A stretch of 51,153 nt of DNA, from NCBI RefSeq assembly GCF_000520815.1, contig NZ_ASRY01000341.1:1-51153 (forward strand). The letters are read 5' to 3'. The notes below the pieces were generated by a model. The model was given only the letters and a program-made list of their open reading frames with translations, ran no database searches and was not told the origin of the DNA. A program made the position numbers and the translations under genes. This document shows positions 32,925 through 41,762 of the stretch, in pieces (position 1 is the stretch's first letter; every line of letters starts with the position of its first letter). This DNA comes from Paenibacillus maysiensis (GTDB taxonomy: Bacteria > Bacillota > Bacilli > Paenibacillales > Paenibacillaceae).

Positions 32925-34541
32925 TCAGTGATTTACCAGTCCTTGGGGCGATAGCTCGTTCTGCTGATTTTTTGGAGACGGAGCTTCCAGCAACGCATAA
33001 CGGAAGCTGTCCACCAGTGCTTCCCAGCTGGCTTCAATTACATTTTCGGATACGCCCACGTTACTCCATACGTCCTCGTAATTTTTGGACTCAATGAGCA
33101 CACGTACCTTGGCAGCGGTGGCATCCTTTTCATCGAGTACACGTACTTTATAGTCGGCCAGATGCATATCGCGCAGTGCCGGGAAATATTGAGAAAGAGC
33201 TTTACGCAGTGCGTTATCGAGCGCGTTGACCGGACCGTTGCCTTCAGCGGCAGTATAAACGCTTGTGCCTGCAACATTCAGCTTCAAGAACGCTTCGGAT
33301 ACAACTGGGCGACCCGCTGTTTTCTCCACCAGCACCTTAAAGGACTCAAATGTGAACATTTCCTTCACTTCACCGCCTGCTTCACGAATGAGAAGCTCCA
33401 GCGAAGCATCGGCTCCTTCAAACTGGTAGCCCTGATGCTCCAGCTCCTTGATGCGGCTAATGACCCCACGTGCCTCATTGCTGGACGGATCAAGGGTTAT
33501 GCCCAACTCCTGCGCCTTAGACACAACATTGCTTTGCCCGGCAAGTTCAGAGACCAGCACCCGTTGCTTGTTGCCTACCAGTTCGGGAGCGATGTGCTCA
33601 TAGGTTCGCGAGTCGCGCAGAATAGCTGACACGTGGATACCGCCCTTGTGGGCAAAGGCAGCATTGCCGACATAAGGCTGGTTCACTGGCAAATTCACGT
33701 TGGCAACTTCGCTGACAAAGCGGGCCGTGTTGTGAAGCTGCTTTAGCTTGTCGGAGTCCAAACACTCGTAGCCGAGCTTGAGCTGCAAATTTGGAATGAC
33801 GGAGCATAAATTAGCGTTACCACAGCGCTCGCCGTATCCATTAATCGTACCTTGGATTTGTCTCGCGCCTGCTTGCACTGCACTCAATGTATTGGCTACA
33901 GCCAATTCACAGTCATTGTGTGTGTGAATGCCCAGCTTTGACCTTGTGAGCTGGCTCTGCAGTGTGGTGACAATTTCCTGTATCTCATGCGGCATGGTGC
34001 CGCCATTGGTATCGCACATGACGAGCCAGTCTGCGCCTGCTTCCTCCGCTTTTTTCATGACGGCGAGTGCATATTCGGGGTTATTTTTATATCCGTCAAA
34101 AAAATGCTCGGCATCAAAAATAACCTCCATGCCCCCTTGCTTTAAAAAGGCGATGGAGTCGTAAATCATGGACAGATTTTCTTCGAGTGTCGTCTGTAAG
34201 GCTGTGTGTACATGAAAATCCCATGATTTGCCGACGAGAGTAGCCGCTTGGGCGCCGGATTCCAGAATCCGTTGCAGGTTGGCATCCTGTGCCGCTATGC
34301 TATCTTTACGGCGTGTGCTGCCAAAGGCAACAATCTTGGCCTTTAGTCCCAGTTCTTGAACCCGTTTGAAAAATTCGATATCCTTGCTGTTGCTCCCAGG
34401 AATCCCGCCTTCAATATAATGAACACCGAGATCATCGAGTTTTTTGGCGATTTTCAATTTGTCGTCAGCAGACAAGCTAATTCCTTCTCCTTGAGTTCCG
34501 TCGCGCAGTGTTGTATCGAAGATAGAGATAGCGGTGGACAT
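32925..34541 (-). CDS. cimA: Citramalate synthase
   Basis: The 538-residue protein is a LeuA-like enzyme that condenses pyruvate and acetyl-CoA to citramalate, the threonine-independent entry to isoleucine. The N-terminal TIM barrel carries FDTTLRDGTQGEGISLS, the metal-binding GIHTHNDCELAVANTL and the loop NGYGERCGNANL. GNAAFAHKGGIHVSAILRD is a family hallmark of the linker. The C-terminal regulatory domain (about 375-510) senses end product. The sequence matches the CimA branch rather than 2-isopropylmalate synthase. The ATG follows GGAGG. No T-box leader consensus is visible upstream. Confidence 0.93.
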   Translation of the reverse strand: MSTAISIFDTTLRDGTQGEGISLSADDKLKIAKKLDDLGVHYIEGGIPGSNSKDIEFFKRVQELGLKAKIVAFGSTRRKDSIAAQDANLQRILESGAQAATLVGKSWDFHVHTALQTTLEENLSMIYDSIAFLKQGGMEVIFDAEHFFDGYKNNPEYALAVMKKAEEAGADWLVMCDTNGGTMPHEIQEIVTTLQSQLTRSKLGIHTHNDCELAVANTLSAVQAGARQIQGTINGYGERCGNANLCSVIPNLQLKLGYECLDSDKLKQLHNTARFVSEVANVNLPVNQPYVGNAAFAHKGGIHVSAILRDSRTYEHIAPELVGNKQRVLVSELAGQSNVVSKAQELGITLDPSSNEARGVISRIKELEHQGYQFEGADASLELLIREAGGEVKEMFTFESFKVLVEKTAGRPVVSEAFLKLNVAGTSVYTAAEGNGPVNALDNALRKALSQYFPALRDMHLADYKVRVLDEKDATAAKVRVLIESKNYEDVWSNVGVSENVIEASWEALVDSFRYALLEAPSPKNQQNELSPQGLVNH

Positions 34542-34788
34542 GAGGACTCCTCCTTCGCGGATTGCATAGATTGGTAGTGCTTTGCTTTTTTAAGCAGCTT
34601 ATTTAATGATTTAACGCGTGAAAATAGAAAAGTGTCAACCTGCCTTGATTCGTATGATTTTTGATTATATCAACTTATGACTTCAAATGTAATATATAAA
34701 TATCATTTTTGACCGCAAAACCTTTATTTTTCATGTAAAATAGGGCATAGCGTTATTTTATAATTTATAGTTAAAAGAAGGGTTGAGC

Positions 34789-36069
34789 ATGAGAGATGTC
34801 AGTGCTTATTATCCGGTTGGTGGACGGGTTATTCTGCATGTCGATATGAACGCATTTTATTGTTCTGTTCATGCAGCGGAGGAACCGGAGAAATACAAGG
34901 GGTTGCCTACCGCGGTCGCGGGCAGCAGTGAGCTGCGCAGAGGTGTAATCGTAACCTGTTCCTATGAAGCCCGGCGATTGGGCATCTCAACAGGGATGGT
35001 CGTCCAGCAAGCCCGGCGGATTTGTCCGCAGCTCATCGTGATTCAGCCTGATTTTCACTTGTACCGTCGTTATTCCAAAGCTTTTATGAGCATTGCTTAT
35101 TCGTATACACCTATGTTGGAGGCAACTTCAATTGATGAATGTTATCTGGATATTACAGGTTCCAAGCAGTTTGGAACGCCGATGGAGATCGCGGAGGAAA
35201 TCCAGCGCAGAGTAGCTGACGAACTGGGACTGCCTTGCTCAATCGGAGTGGCGCCCAACAAGCTTCTTGCCAAAATGGCCTCTGACCTGAAAAAGCCGCG
35301 CGGAATTTCTGTTTTGCGCTTGCGTGATGTGCCAAAGGTTTTGTGGAATCTCCCCTGTGGTCAATTGTTTGGTGTGGGACGAAAAACGGCCGATAAGCTT
35401 CGGGAAATGAATATTCGCACCATTGGCCAATTGGCCAAGGCGGACGAGCATATGCTGATCGACGTATTTGGCGTGACTGGCTCGTGGTTAAAGCTGGCTG
35501 CTAACGGGATTAATCATTCTTCGGTCAATACCGAGCGGGAGCCGAACAAGTCTATCGGACACACCACTACCTTGCCCATGGATGTGGTGGGGCTGGAGGA
35601 AGCCCAACGGGTGCTTCTCAATATCAGCGATCAGGTAGCCCGCCGGCTTCGACGGCATGGCATGCTGGCAGGAGGTATTCAGCTGACCATTCGGACGCCG
35701 GAGATGAAGACCTTTACGCGTTCTCAAGTAAGGAGTATTCCTACGGAAAGCGCAGAGGACATATATAAGGAAGCTTGTGCGCTGTATCGGCGGCATTGGG
35801 GAGAGGGCAAGCCTGTTCGCCTGCTGGGAATTACGCTTCAGCAGCTAATCCCGAAGGAAGAAGCTGCCGTTCAAATGGATCTATTTGAATACAAGGACCA
35901 GCCCAAAAAGGAAAGCTTGCTGAAGACGATGGATGCATTACGAGACAAGTTTGGCGAAAATGCAGTTCTGACCGCCGGGATGTTGGGAGATGACCCTTCG
36001 GTACTTCTTCGGAACTCCAAACTGCGCGGAACTTCGCTGCAAAAAGACAATCTCCAGACGCCTGAGTAA
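34789..36069 (+). CDS. dinB: DNA polymerase IV (Y-family)
   Basis: The 426-residue translesion polymerase has the catalytic residues D19 in LHVDMNAFY and D116-E117 in SIDECYLD, plus the helix-hairpin-helix region FGVGRKTADKL. A beta-clamp binding motif QMDLF lies in the C-terminal part (about 363), which fits an active Y-family enzyme. Tyr24 sits at the steric-gate position. The ATG at 34789 follows AAGGG; a TTG six bases earlier is in frame. I see no LexA (SOS) box upstream, so control is unclear. It stands alone between divergent cimA and fer. Confidence 0.92.
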   Translation: MRDVSAYYPVGGRVILHVDMNAFYCSVHAAEEPEKYKGLPTAVAGSSELRRGVIVTCSYEARRLGISTGMVVQQARRICPQLIVIQPDFHLYRRYSKAFMSIAYSYTPMLEATSIDECYLDITGSKQFGTPMEIAEEIQRRVADELGLPCSIGVAPNKLLAKMASDLKKPRGISVLRLRDVPKVLWNLPCGQLFGVGRKTADKLREMNIRTIGQLAKADEHMLIDVFGVTGSWLKLAANGINHSSVNTEREPNKSIGHTTTLPMDVVGLEEAQRVLLNISDQVARRLRRHGMLAGGIQLTIRTPEMKTFTRSQVRSIPTESAEDIYKEACALYRRHWGEGKPVRLLGITLQQLIPKEEAAVQMDLFEYKDQPKKESLLKTMDALRDKFGENAVLTAGMLGDDPSVLLRNSKLRGTSLQKDNLQTPE

Positions 36070-36207
36070 ACTTTTGGATGAGTTTATGTGAAGCAGCGAG
36101 GCGTAAAGCTATAAGTATTTTTTGGATAAAGGATCAATGAAAATAATTTGTAAAATTTTTTTGTTTGTATTAATATGTGAATAGAATGCAAAAGCTGGTT
36201 TGTTTGA

Positions 36208-36474
<267 letters not shown>

Positions 36475-36496
36475 GTCTACGCTATCTTGGATAGGC

Positions 36497-36559
36497 ACAG
36501 CACCGACAGCACTCTTTGCCGTACAACGGTGAAAAGGTGCTGTCGGTGCTGTTTTTTTT
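36497..36559 (+). terminator. Terminator after fer
   Basis: ACAGCACCGACAGCAC (36497-36512) pairs perfectly with GTGCTGTCGGTGCTGT (36537-36552), followed by seven T residues. Confidence 0.93.
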
Positions 36560-36637
36560 ATGTGCTGTCCATATGGCCTGTTTTGACCGATATACATAGT
36601 AAAGAATAGGGTAAGACTACACGATCAGGAGGATCCG

Positions 36638-38068
36638 ATGAATCATTCGCCTCATCTTAAATCGTATGTAAAAATGCACCCTGATAATAAAATGGCCTGG
36701 TATTTGCTCGGCAAAGAGTATGAGAGCAGTGGTCAGGAGGGGAAAGCAAATTATTGTTTCAATCGCGCGGGTGAAGTGTTCGAAGCCTTCGAGCATAAAC
36801 AGATTCCGGCAGACGTATGGATGGAGTATCAGGATAAAGTGGTGCAGATGTCCAAGGAGAAGGCGCGGAGAACGGCTCGAACGCGTTATTTGCTAACTAC
36901 GTTGATGGTACTTCTTCTAATATGGGTACCTTCAGCCAATTCGCCGGGTCATTCGAGGGAAAGTGCATCCGTTCCGCCTGGAACAGAGCGTGTGGCAGCC
37001 GACAATGTCAAAGTGGCAGGAGAGCAAGCTTCTGACCCGAATAAAGTGGCTCAGATCGGTGGGCCTGGTGCTGGTGGTGTGTTCACGGCCCAAGCACGCA
37101 CAGGCAGTTCAGCAGGAACGGCACTTGCAGATATGCTGGCAAAGGCTGGTCGTCTTCCGGCCGAGACTACAGTGCTGGGTATGGAGCAAAGCGGTTCTTG
37201 GCTGCTCTGGAGAGATCGTATGCAACCGCTGCTTAGCTTGCAAAACAAAGGTAATGGAGGCTTAGTCGTCCAGTCTTACGACGCAGCAGCTTGTGCTTGT
37301 AAGCCGTCTGACAGTGAAAAGCTTCGAAAAGCAGGTCTGCAATGGGCTGCGGGACAGGAAGAACTGGCTGTGCTGAATAGCTCCATGCGTGCTTTTCGTA
37401 CGCAGCATCAACGTCTTCCTCAAAGTCTCGATGAGCTGACCCGAAGGTTTCCGAATAATATGATGTACGGTACGACAGACGGAATGAAGAAGGCTTTTGC
37501 ACCTATGCGCGGTTTACTTGCTTCACAGGGACAGAGGGCTGAAGGAGCAGCAAGTCAACAAGCTGGCTCGTCGGCTGAAAGCAGTCCTTTGCTGGCGTCG
37601 TCGCTGTATGGACGGCCTTTTCTGGGGCAGCCGCTGCGGATTGTGGTAGACAAGTCGAAGCACAGGCTCGGATTGGTGAGTGGCAATGTGCTGATCCGCA
37701 ATTATGCTATCGGTTTGGGCGGAGAGCGGACTCCGGAAGGGAAGTTTGTTATTACGGATAAAGTCGTAAATCCGAACGGCAAGTCCAACGGTGAGTTTGG
37801 CAGCCGCGGTATGCAGCTGTCTGCAACGAATTATGCCATCCACGGCACGAACGAGCCGGACAGTATTGGCAAAAATGAGTCATTGGGCTGCGTTCGCATG
37901 GGCAAACAGGATGTGGAGGAGTTATTTGCTCTCGTACCTTCAGGTACGGAGGTGGTCATTGGTACCGGGGGACTGCCTGATCAAGTGCTTGTGCCTGGCT
38001 CCCGATTTACGACTGAGCCGCAGCACGACCAGACCAATCCCCGCAAAACCTATCACTGGCTAAATTAA
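36638..38068 (+). CDS. Membrane-anchored L,D-transpeptidase (YkuD domain)
   Basis: The 476-residue protein has a short TPR-like N-terminus (about 12-50, WYLLGKEYESSGQEGKANY), one membrane segment (about 85-100), a linker rich in Ala, Ser and Gly, and a C-terminal YkuD domain (about 330-450). The catalytic cysteine is C418 in ESLGCVRMG and the histidine is H402 in YAIHGTN. It should cross-link peptidoglycan or attach proteins to it, outside the membrane. The N-terminus is cytoplasmic, an odd combination that could link the enzyme to an internal partner. The ATG is preceded by AGGAGG. Confidence 0.88.
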   Translation: MNHSPHLKSYVKMHPDNKMAWYLLGKEYESSGQEGKANYCFNRAGEVFEAFEHKQIPADVWMEYQDKVVQMSKEKARRTARTRYLLTTLMVLLLIWVPSANSPGHSRESASVPPGTERVAADNVKVAGEQASDPNKVAQIGGPGAGGVFTAQARTGSSAGTALADMLAKAGRLPAETTVLGMEQSGSWLLWRDRMQPLLSLQNKGNGGLVVQSYDAAACACKPSDSEKLRKAGLQWAAGQEELAVLNSSMRAFRTQHQRLPQSLDELTRRFPNNMMYGTTDGMKKAFAPMRGLLASQGQRAEGAASQQAGSSAESSPLLASSLYGRPFLGQPLRIVVDKSKHRLGLVSGNVLIRNYAIGLGGERTPEGKFVITDKVVNPNGKSNGEFGSRGMQLSATNYAIHGTNEPDSIGKNESLGCVRMGKQDVEELFALVPSGTEVVIGTGGLPDQVLVPGSRFTTEPQHDQTNPRKTYHWLN

Positions 38069-38094
38069 TCCTTAACGCTATTGCTACGTGTAGT

Positions 38095-38241
38095 TTAACG
38101 ATTTCCCGCTTGTGCCAAAACAACGACCAGAACAATCACAATGATGAGGAGAACAAAACTGACGGCGGTCCATACAATCGCTTTCTTGTTCACCTCGTCC
38201 TTTTTCTTTTGCAGACTTGGCGGCTTGCGCTTGGTCTTCAT
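38095..38241 (-). CDS. Small single-pass membrane protein, 48 residues
   Basis: This gene is too short for common length cut-offs. The product starts MKTKRKPPSLQKKKDEVNKK, a strongly basic stretch, followed by one membrane helix (about 22-43, AIVWTAVSFVLLIIVIVLV) and ends AGNR. The basic-inside rule puts the N-terminus in the cytoplasm. AGAGGG lies nine bases before the ATG and a perfect 12-base palindrome (GGGCTATAGCCC, 38265-38276) lies just upstream, both in favour of a real gene. I do not recognise a family. It runs convergent to the L,D-transpeptidase gene and divergent from pyrD. Confidence 0.72.
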   Translation of the reverse strand: MKTKRKPPSLQKKKDEVNKKAIVWTAVSFVLLIIVIVLVVVLAQAGNR

Positions 38242-38264
38242 ATCAGCAATCCCTCTTTTCTGAC

Positions 38265-38276
38265 GGGCTATAGCCC
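38265..38276. promoter_or_regulatory. Palindrome GGGCTATAGCCC
   Basis: A perfect 12-base palindrome lies just upstream of the ribosome site of the 48-residue gene. It may be an operator or an mRNA hairpin. Confidence 0.35.
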
Positions 38277-38461
38277 TGTCTTACTATGTCCATTGTAAAT
38301 GGTTTGATTATACATTTTCAATGACATCTCCATGACAACTGAATTGTTCCTGATGCTGCACCTCCGCAAATTACTTTCTTTTTGGTATGGAAAAAGCTAA
38401 ACTATTTTGTAGAGATGTTTTTTTAGGATTGCGCAAGGGCATAGAACGGAGTGGATGAATC

Positions 38462-39556
38462 GTGTTGTATCGAAGGATTGTGAAACCTGTTTTTTTCAAA
38501 ATGAGTCCAGAGACGGCCCACCATGTAGTCATTGACGGGTTAAAGCATGCGGGCTCACTTCTTGGCGGAGCGACAGCGCTGCGGGGAATGTACGGGGTCA
38601 AGGAGACGCCGGATTTGGCCGTCGATCTGTTCGGTATTCATTTTCCCAATCCGATTGGACTGGCTGCGGGACTGGATAAAAATGCGGAAGCGGTTGTCGG
38701 TTTTTCTTCCATTGGTTTTGGTTTTATGGAAGTAGGCACGGTGACACCTGTGGGACAGCCCGGCAATGACCGTCCTCGTTTGTTCCGGTTGCCTCCCGAT
38801 GAGGCGTTAGTGAATCGGATGGGCTTTAACAATCTGGGTGCGGAAAGCATGGCTAAACGTCTGGCTACGCTCAAACATCGGCCTGTTCCGGTCGCTGTGA
38901 ATATTGGTAAAAACAAAAACACGCCTAATGAAGATGCCCATAAGGATTATGAGAAGTGCATTTCCGCGCTGTATCCGTATGCGGACTTTTTTGTAGTAAA
39001 TATTAGTTCACCGAATACGCCGGATCTACGAAAGCTTCAGCATGGCAGTGAGCTAAAATCGCTACTGGAAGCAGTACGTGCAGAAATGGGAGTACAGGCA
39101 ACGAAGCATGGCGGAGCCAAGTCAGTGCTGGTCAAAATTGCGCCGGACGTATCGGATGAGGAACTGGAATATATGACAGACGCGATTGCGGCCAGTGGAG
39201 TGGACGGCATCATCGCGACGAATACGACAATTTCGAGGGCTGGCCTGACGCACCGGAATGCGAGTGAGACGGGCGGGCTGAGTGGTAAGCCGCTACGTAA
39301 CCGTTCTACAGAGGTCATCGGACGAGTGTATCGCCAAACCGATGGCAAACTGCCGATTATCGGATCGGGCGGCATTTTCAGCAGTCGTGATGCTTACGAC
39401 AAAATTAAAGCAGGCGCAAGCCTGATTGAAATTTATACAGCATTGATCTATGAGGGACCGGAAGTGAACCGGACATTACATGCCGGTCTGCGTGAGCTGC
39501 TGCGAAAGGACGGCTTTAGACACATTAGCGAGGCTGTTGGTGCAGATCACAGATAA
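38462..39556 (+). CDS. pyrD: Dihydroorotate dehydrogenase (quinone), class 2
   Basis: The 364-residue enzyme oxidises dihydroorotate to orotate in pyrimidine synthesis, passing electrons to quinone. An N-terminal membrane-associated helix (about 1-40, MLYRRIVKPVFFKMSPETAHH) marks the class 2 type. Conserved segments are LAAGLDKNAE, GTVTPVGQPGNDRPRLFRL, NRMGFNN, VNISSPNTPDLR with the catalytic Ser, and IGSGGIFSSRDAYDKI for FMN. Class 2 enzymes stand apart from the pyr operon, as here. GTG 38462 is used, ten bases after GGAG. It is followed by relQ after 33 bases. Confidence 0.92.
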   Translation: MLYRRIVKPVFFKMSPETAHHVVIDGLKHAGSLLGGATALRGMYGVKETPDLAVDLFGIHFPNPIGLAAGLDKNAEAVVGFSSIGFGFMEVGTVTPVGQPGNDRPRLFRLPPDEALVNRMGFNNLGAESMAKRLATLKHRPVPVAVNIGKNKNTPNEDAHKDYEKCISALYPYADFFVVNISSPNTPDLRKLQHGSELKSLLEAVRAEMGVQATKHGGAKSVLVKIAPDVSDEELEYMTDAIAASGVDGIIATNTTISRAGLTHRNASETGGLSGKPLRNRSTEVIGRVYRQTDGKLPIIGSGGIFSSRDAYDKIKAGASLIEIYTALIYEGPEVNRTLHAGLRELLRKDGFRHISEAVGADHR

Positions 39557-39589
39557 AAAAGTGTTGTCGGAAGAGACAGGAGGTACGGG

Positions 39590-40402
39590 ATGGACGGAAG
39601 AGACTGGGGAACATTTTTGCTGCCATATGATCAGGCGGTGGAGGAGCTTAAGGTCAAGTTCAAAACAATGCGTGCGGAGCTGAAAAAGCGCGAGGAATAC
39701 GCTCCTATCGAATTCGTAACCGGACGAGTGAAAAAAATATCAAGCATCCTCGATAAAGCGAAGAGATTACAGGTTCCTTCTGATCAGCTGGAGACGGGAA
39801 TCGAGGATATTGCAGGAATCCGCATTATGTGCCAATTTGTTGAGGATATTCGGCGGGTAGCCGAGTACATTCGAAGACGCAAGGATTTGACCGTACTGTA
39901 TGAAAAGGACTATATAACCAATTATAAAGATAGCGGATACCGTAGCTTTCATATGATTGTGGAATATCCGGTGCAAACAGCGCTTGGATTAAAAATTGTG
40001 CTGGCAGAAATTCAGATTCGTACCTTGGCGATGAATTTTTGGGCGACCATTGAGCATTCCCTCAGCTATAAGTATCGTGAGAGCTTGCCAGATAATATGC
40101 GTACACGGTTAAAAAAGGCAGCCGAGGCGGCCTTCGTACTGGACAATGAGATGTCTTCGATGCGTCTTGAAATATTGGAAGCGCAGAAGAAGTTCGAGGA
40201 TGAAGCGAATATTGTATCCAAAGTGCTGACAGGTATGCACCGACTGTATTTCTACCATAAGATCAGTGAAACGATTGATGCGCAGCGCAGGTTTAATGAG
40301 CTGTGGGAGCGGCACGACATGGAAGGAATCAAGCTGCTTCACGATGAGGTCAAAGAGATGCTAGAAGCCTCTACCAAGGAAGAAGACAGGGATGAGGATT
40401 AA
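39590..40402 (+). CDS. relQ: Small alarmone synthetase RelQ (SAS1)
   Basis: The 270-residue protein is a (p)ppGpp synthetase with only the synthetase domain, close to Bacillus YjbM/SasB/RelQ. Conserved parts are PYDQAVEELKVKFKTMR, EFVTGRVKKISSILDKA, DIAGIRIMCQFVEDI, KDSGYRSFH, VLAEIQIRTLAMNFWATIEH and LSYKY. No hydrolase domain is present. RelQ makes ppGpp or pppGpp and is active in a tetramer. About 55 extra residues at the C-terminus (helical, acidic, ending EEDRDED) extend past the usual end near 211. GGAGG lies ahead of the ATG. The next gene starts at the very next base. Confidence 0.9.
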   Translation: MDGRDWGTFLLPYDQAVEELKVKFKTMRAELKKREEYAPIEFVTGRVKKISSILDKAKRLQVPSDQLETGIEDIAGIRIMCQFVEDIRRVAEYIRRRKDLTVLYEKDYITNYKDSGYRSFHMIVEYPVQTALGLKIVLAEIQIRTLAMNFWATIEHSLSYKYRESLPDNMRTRLKKAAEAAFVLDNEMSSMRLEILEAQKKFEDEANIVSKVLTGMHRLYFYHKISETIDAQRRFNELWERHDMEGIKLLHDEVKEMLEASTKEEDRDED

Positions 40403-40969
40403 ATGACAAACCTTTCCTACGAACCGCTGTACGTGACTTATTTAGTATACTTCAATCGGGATCGGGATTATTTTGAATGTCACGAGGTACTGGAAGAGCT
40501 GTGGCTAAAGCTGGACCGTGACCCTGTATATAAAGGTTTGCTGCAAATTGCTGTAGGGCTGTATCACTTCCGTAACGGAAATTTTCGCGGTGGACATATG
40601 TTGCTGGACAGCGCGGTACACAAGCTGGAGCATGCGTCTCCGCAGGCGCTGGGCATTAACATGGCGAAGCTGGTGAACGAGGCGCGTGCTTGCGCCCGCC
40701 AGCTTGCCGAGGCCGTTGTAGCTGGCACGGAAGATCTCCAGCACCAGCCGCCGGGTTTTCGGGATTTGACGATTGAAATCGTCGATCCCGTGCTACGCCA
40801 GGCTGTGGAGGAGGCATCGCCGTCCATACCAGCCAACATCCCGCAGCAGAGAGGCCCGCGGCGTGGGGAGAAGCATGAGCAGCGCCAGCAGGCGCTTGAG
40901 GCTTCTGTGAGGCGTAGACAGGCGGCCCGCAGTTCCTCTACCTCGCCTAGTACGAAGGGGACGACGTAA
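40403..40969 (+). CDS. DUF309 family protein
   Basis: The 188-residue protein carries the DUF309 domain, with RDYFECHEVLEELWLKL and LLQIAVGLYHFRNGN, followed by a positively charged tail (about 145-188, many Arg, Gln and Ser) that may bind nucleic acid. DUF309 proteins are small helical proteins of unknown role. The ATG is the base directly after the relQ stop and there is no separate strong ribosome site, so translation is coupled to relQ. This suggests a link to alarmone metabolism, as inference only. A strong terminator follows. Confidence 0.82.
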   Translation: MTNLSYEPLYVTYLVYFNRDRDYFECHEVLEELWLKLDRDPVYKGLLQIAVGLYHFRNGNFRGGHMLLDSAVHKLEHASPQALGINMAKLVNEARACARQLAEAVVAGTEDLQHQPPGFRDLTIEIVDPVLRQAVEEASPSIPANIPQQRGPRRGEKHEQRQQALEASVRRRQAARSSSTSPSTKGTT

Positions 40970-40991
40970 TCTGAGGCGTGTCCATGAAAGC

Positions 40992-41031
40992 AAGCAGCCC
41001 GATCCGTTTCAGGGATCGGGCTGCTTTATCG
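40992..41031. terminator. Terminator between the DUF309 gene and the thioredoxin gene
   Basis: AAGCAGCCCGATCC (40992-41005) pairs with GGATCGGGCTGCTT (41013-41026), a perfect 14-base stem with T and A tails; it may serve both convergent genes. Confidence 0.88.
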
Positions 41032-41071
41032 TTCAGTAGCCTAGCCGTGTGGAAGTCGTTTAGGAGGTTGT

Positions 41072-41599
41072 TTAGGAAGTTACATTCTTTTTATATTTGT
41101 CAAAGAAGGCTTTGAAATCGTCGAGTGTGTACCCGTTGTCCGAAGGACTTTCCTTCAACCCGCCTACCATGCGTTCCTTTTCCACGCCTTTTTCGTAATA
41201 AATAAGCGTAGGGGTATACTCAATCTTATACTTGTCCCAGCCATCCTCATACTCACGCAGGTTAAATTCGTGCATCGTGACGTTCTCCTGCTTGCTCAAA
41301 GACATGAGCTTGGGAGTGGTGGCGCGGCAATGAACACAGTCAGATGCAAAATGATAGACGAAAAAGTTTTCCTTTTTGTCAATTTTGCTTTGCAGATCCT
41401 CCGGTTTAATAATCTGCTGATAGTTTGGATCATTCAGCAGCTCTTGGGTGGCAGGTTTTAACGAGGCTGTGGAAACGCCATACAGCTTGTTTTTAGTGCC
41501 TGAATTCAAAGCGAGCAGCACCCCAAGCAAAATGACGAGCACAACAAAAAAGCCAATGACAGGTATAAGCTTTTTTTTGTTGGATTTTTGAGCGTTCAA
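41072..41599 (-). CDS. Membrane-anchored thioredoxin family protein
   Basis: The 175-residue protein has a basic start, one membrane anchor (about 11-31), and a thioredoxin-like domain outside the membrane with active site DCVHC (C88, C91). A cis-proline (YTPTLIYY) follows about 45 residues later, as in the fold. It could act as a thiol oxidase or isomerase for secreted proteins, or keep a partner reduced. TTG at 41599 is chosen since AGGAGAG lies 7-9 bases upstream; the frame is open to 41617. It stands alone between terminators. Confidence 0.82.
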   Translation of the reverse strand: MNAQKSNKKKLIPVIGFFVVLVILLGVLLALNSGTKNKLYGVSTASLKPATQELLNDPNYQQIIKPEDLQSKIDKKENFFVYHFASDCVHCRATTPKLMSLSKQENVTMHEFNLREYEDGWDKYKIEYTPTLIYYEKGVEKERMVGGLKESPSDNGYTLDDFKAFFDKYKKNVTS

Positions 41600-41762
41600 T
41601 GCAATCTCTCCTATCAAAATTCAAAATATGTAGCTATGAATCTCATTATTATACAACATTACAGTTTGTAGTGGAAGTTTGTAAATCACACGGATATTGC
41701 AGCTTAACATGTTGATTATGGTACAATAAATTTTATTTTAACAGGACAGGATGATTACAATT

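Noticed and set aside
34542..34788. T-box leader or SOS box between cimA and dinB
   Set aside because: No AGGGTGGNACCGCG motif on the cimA side and no LexA box on the dinB side.
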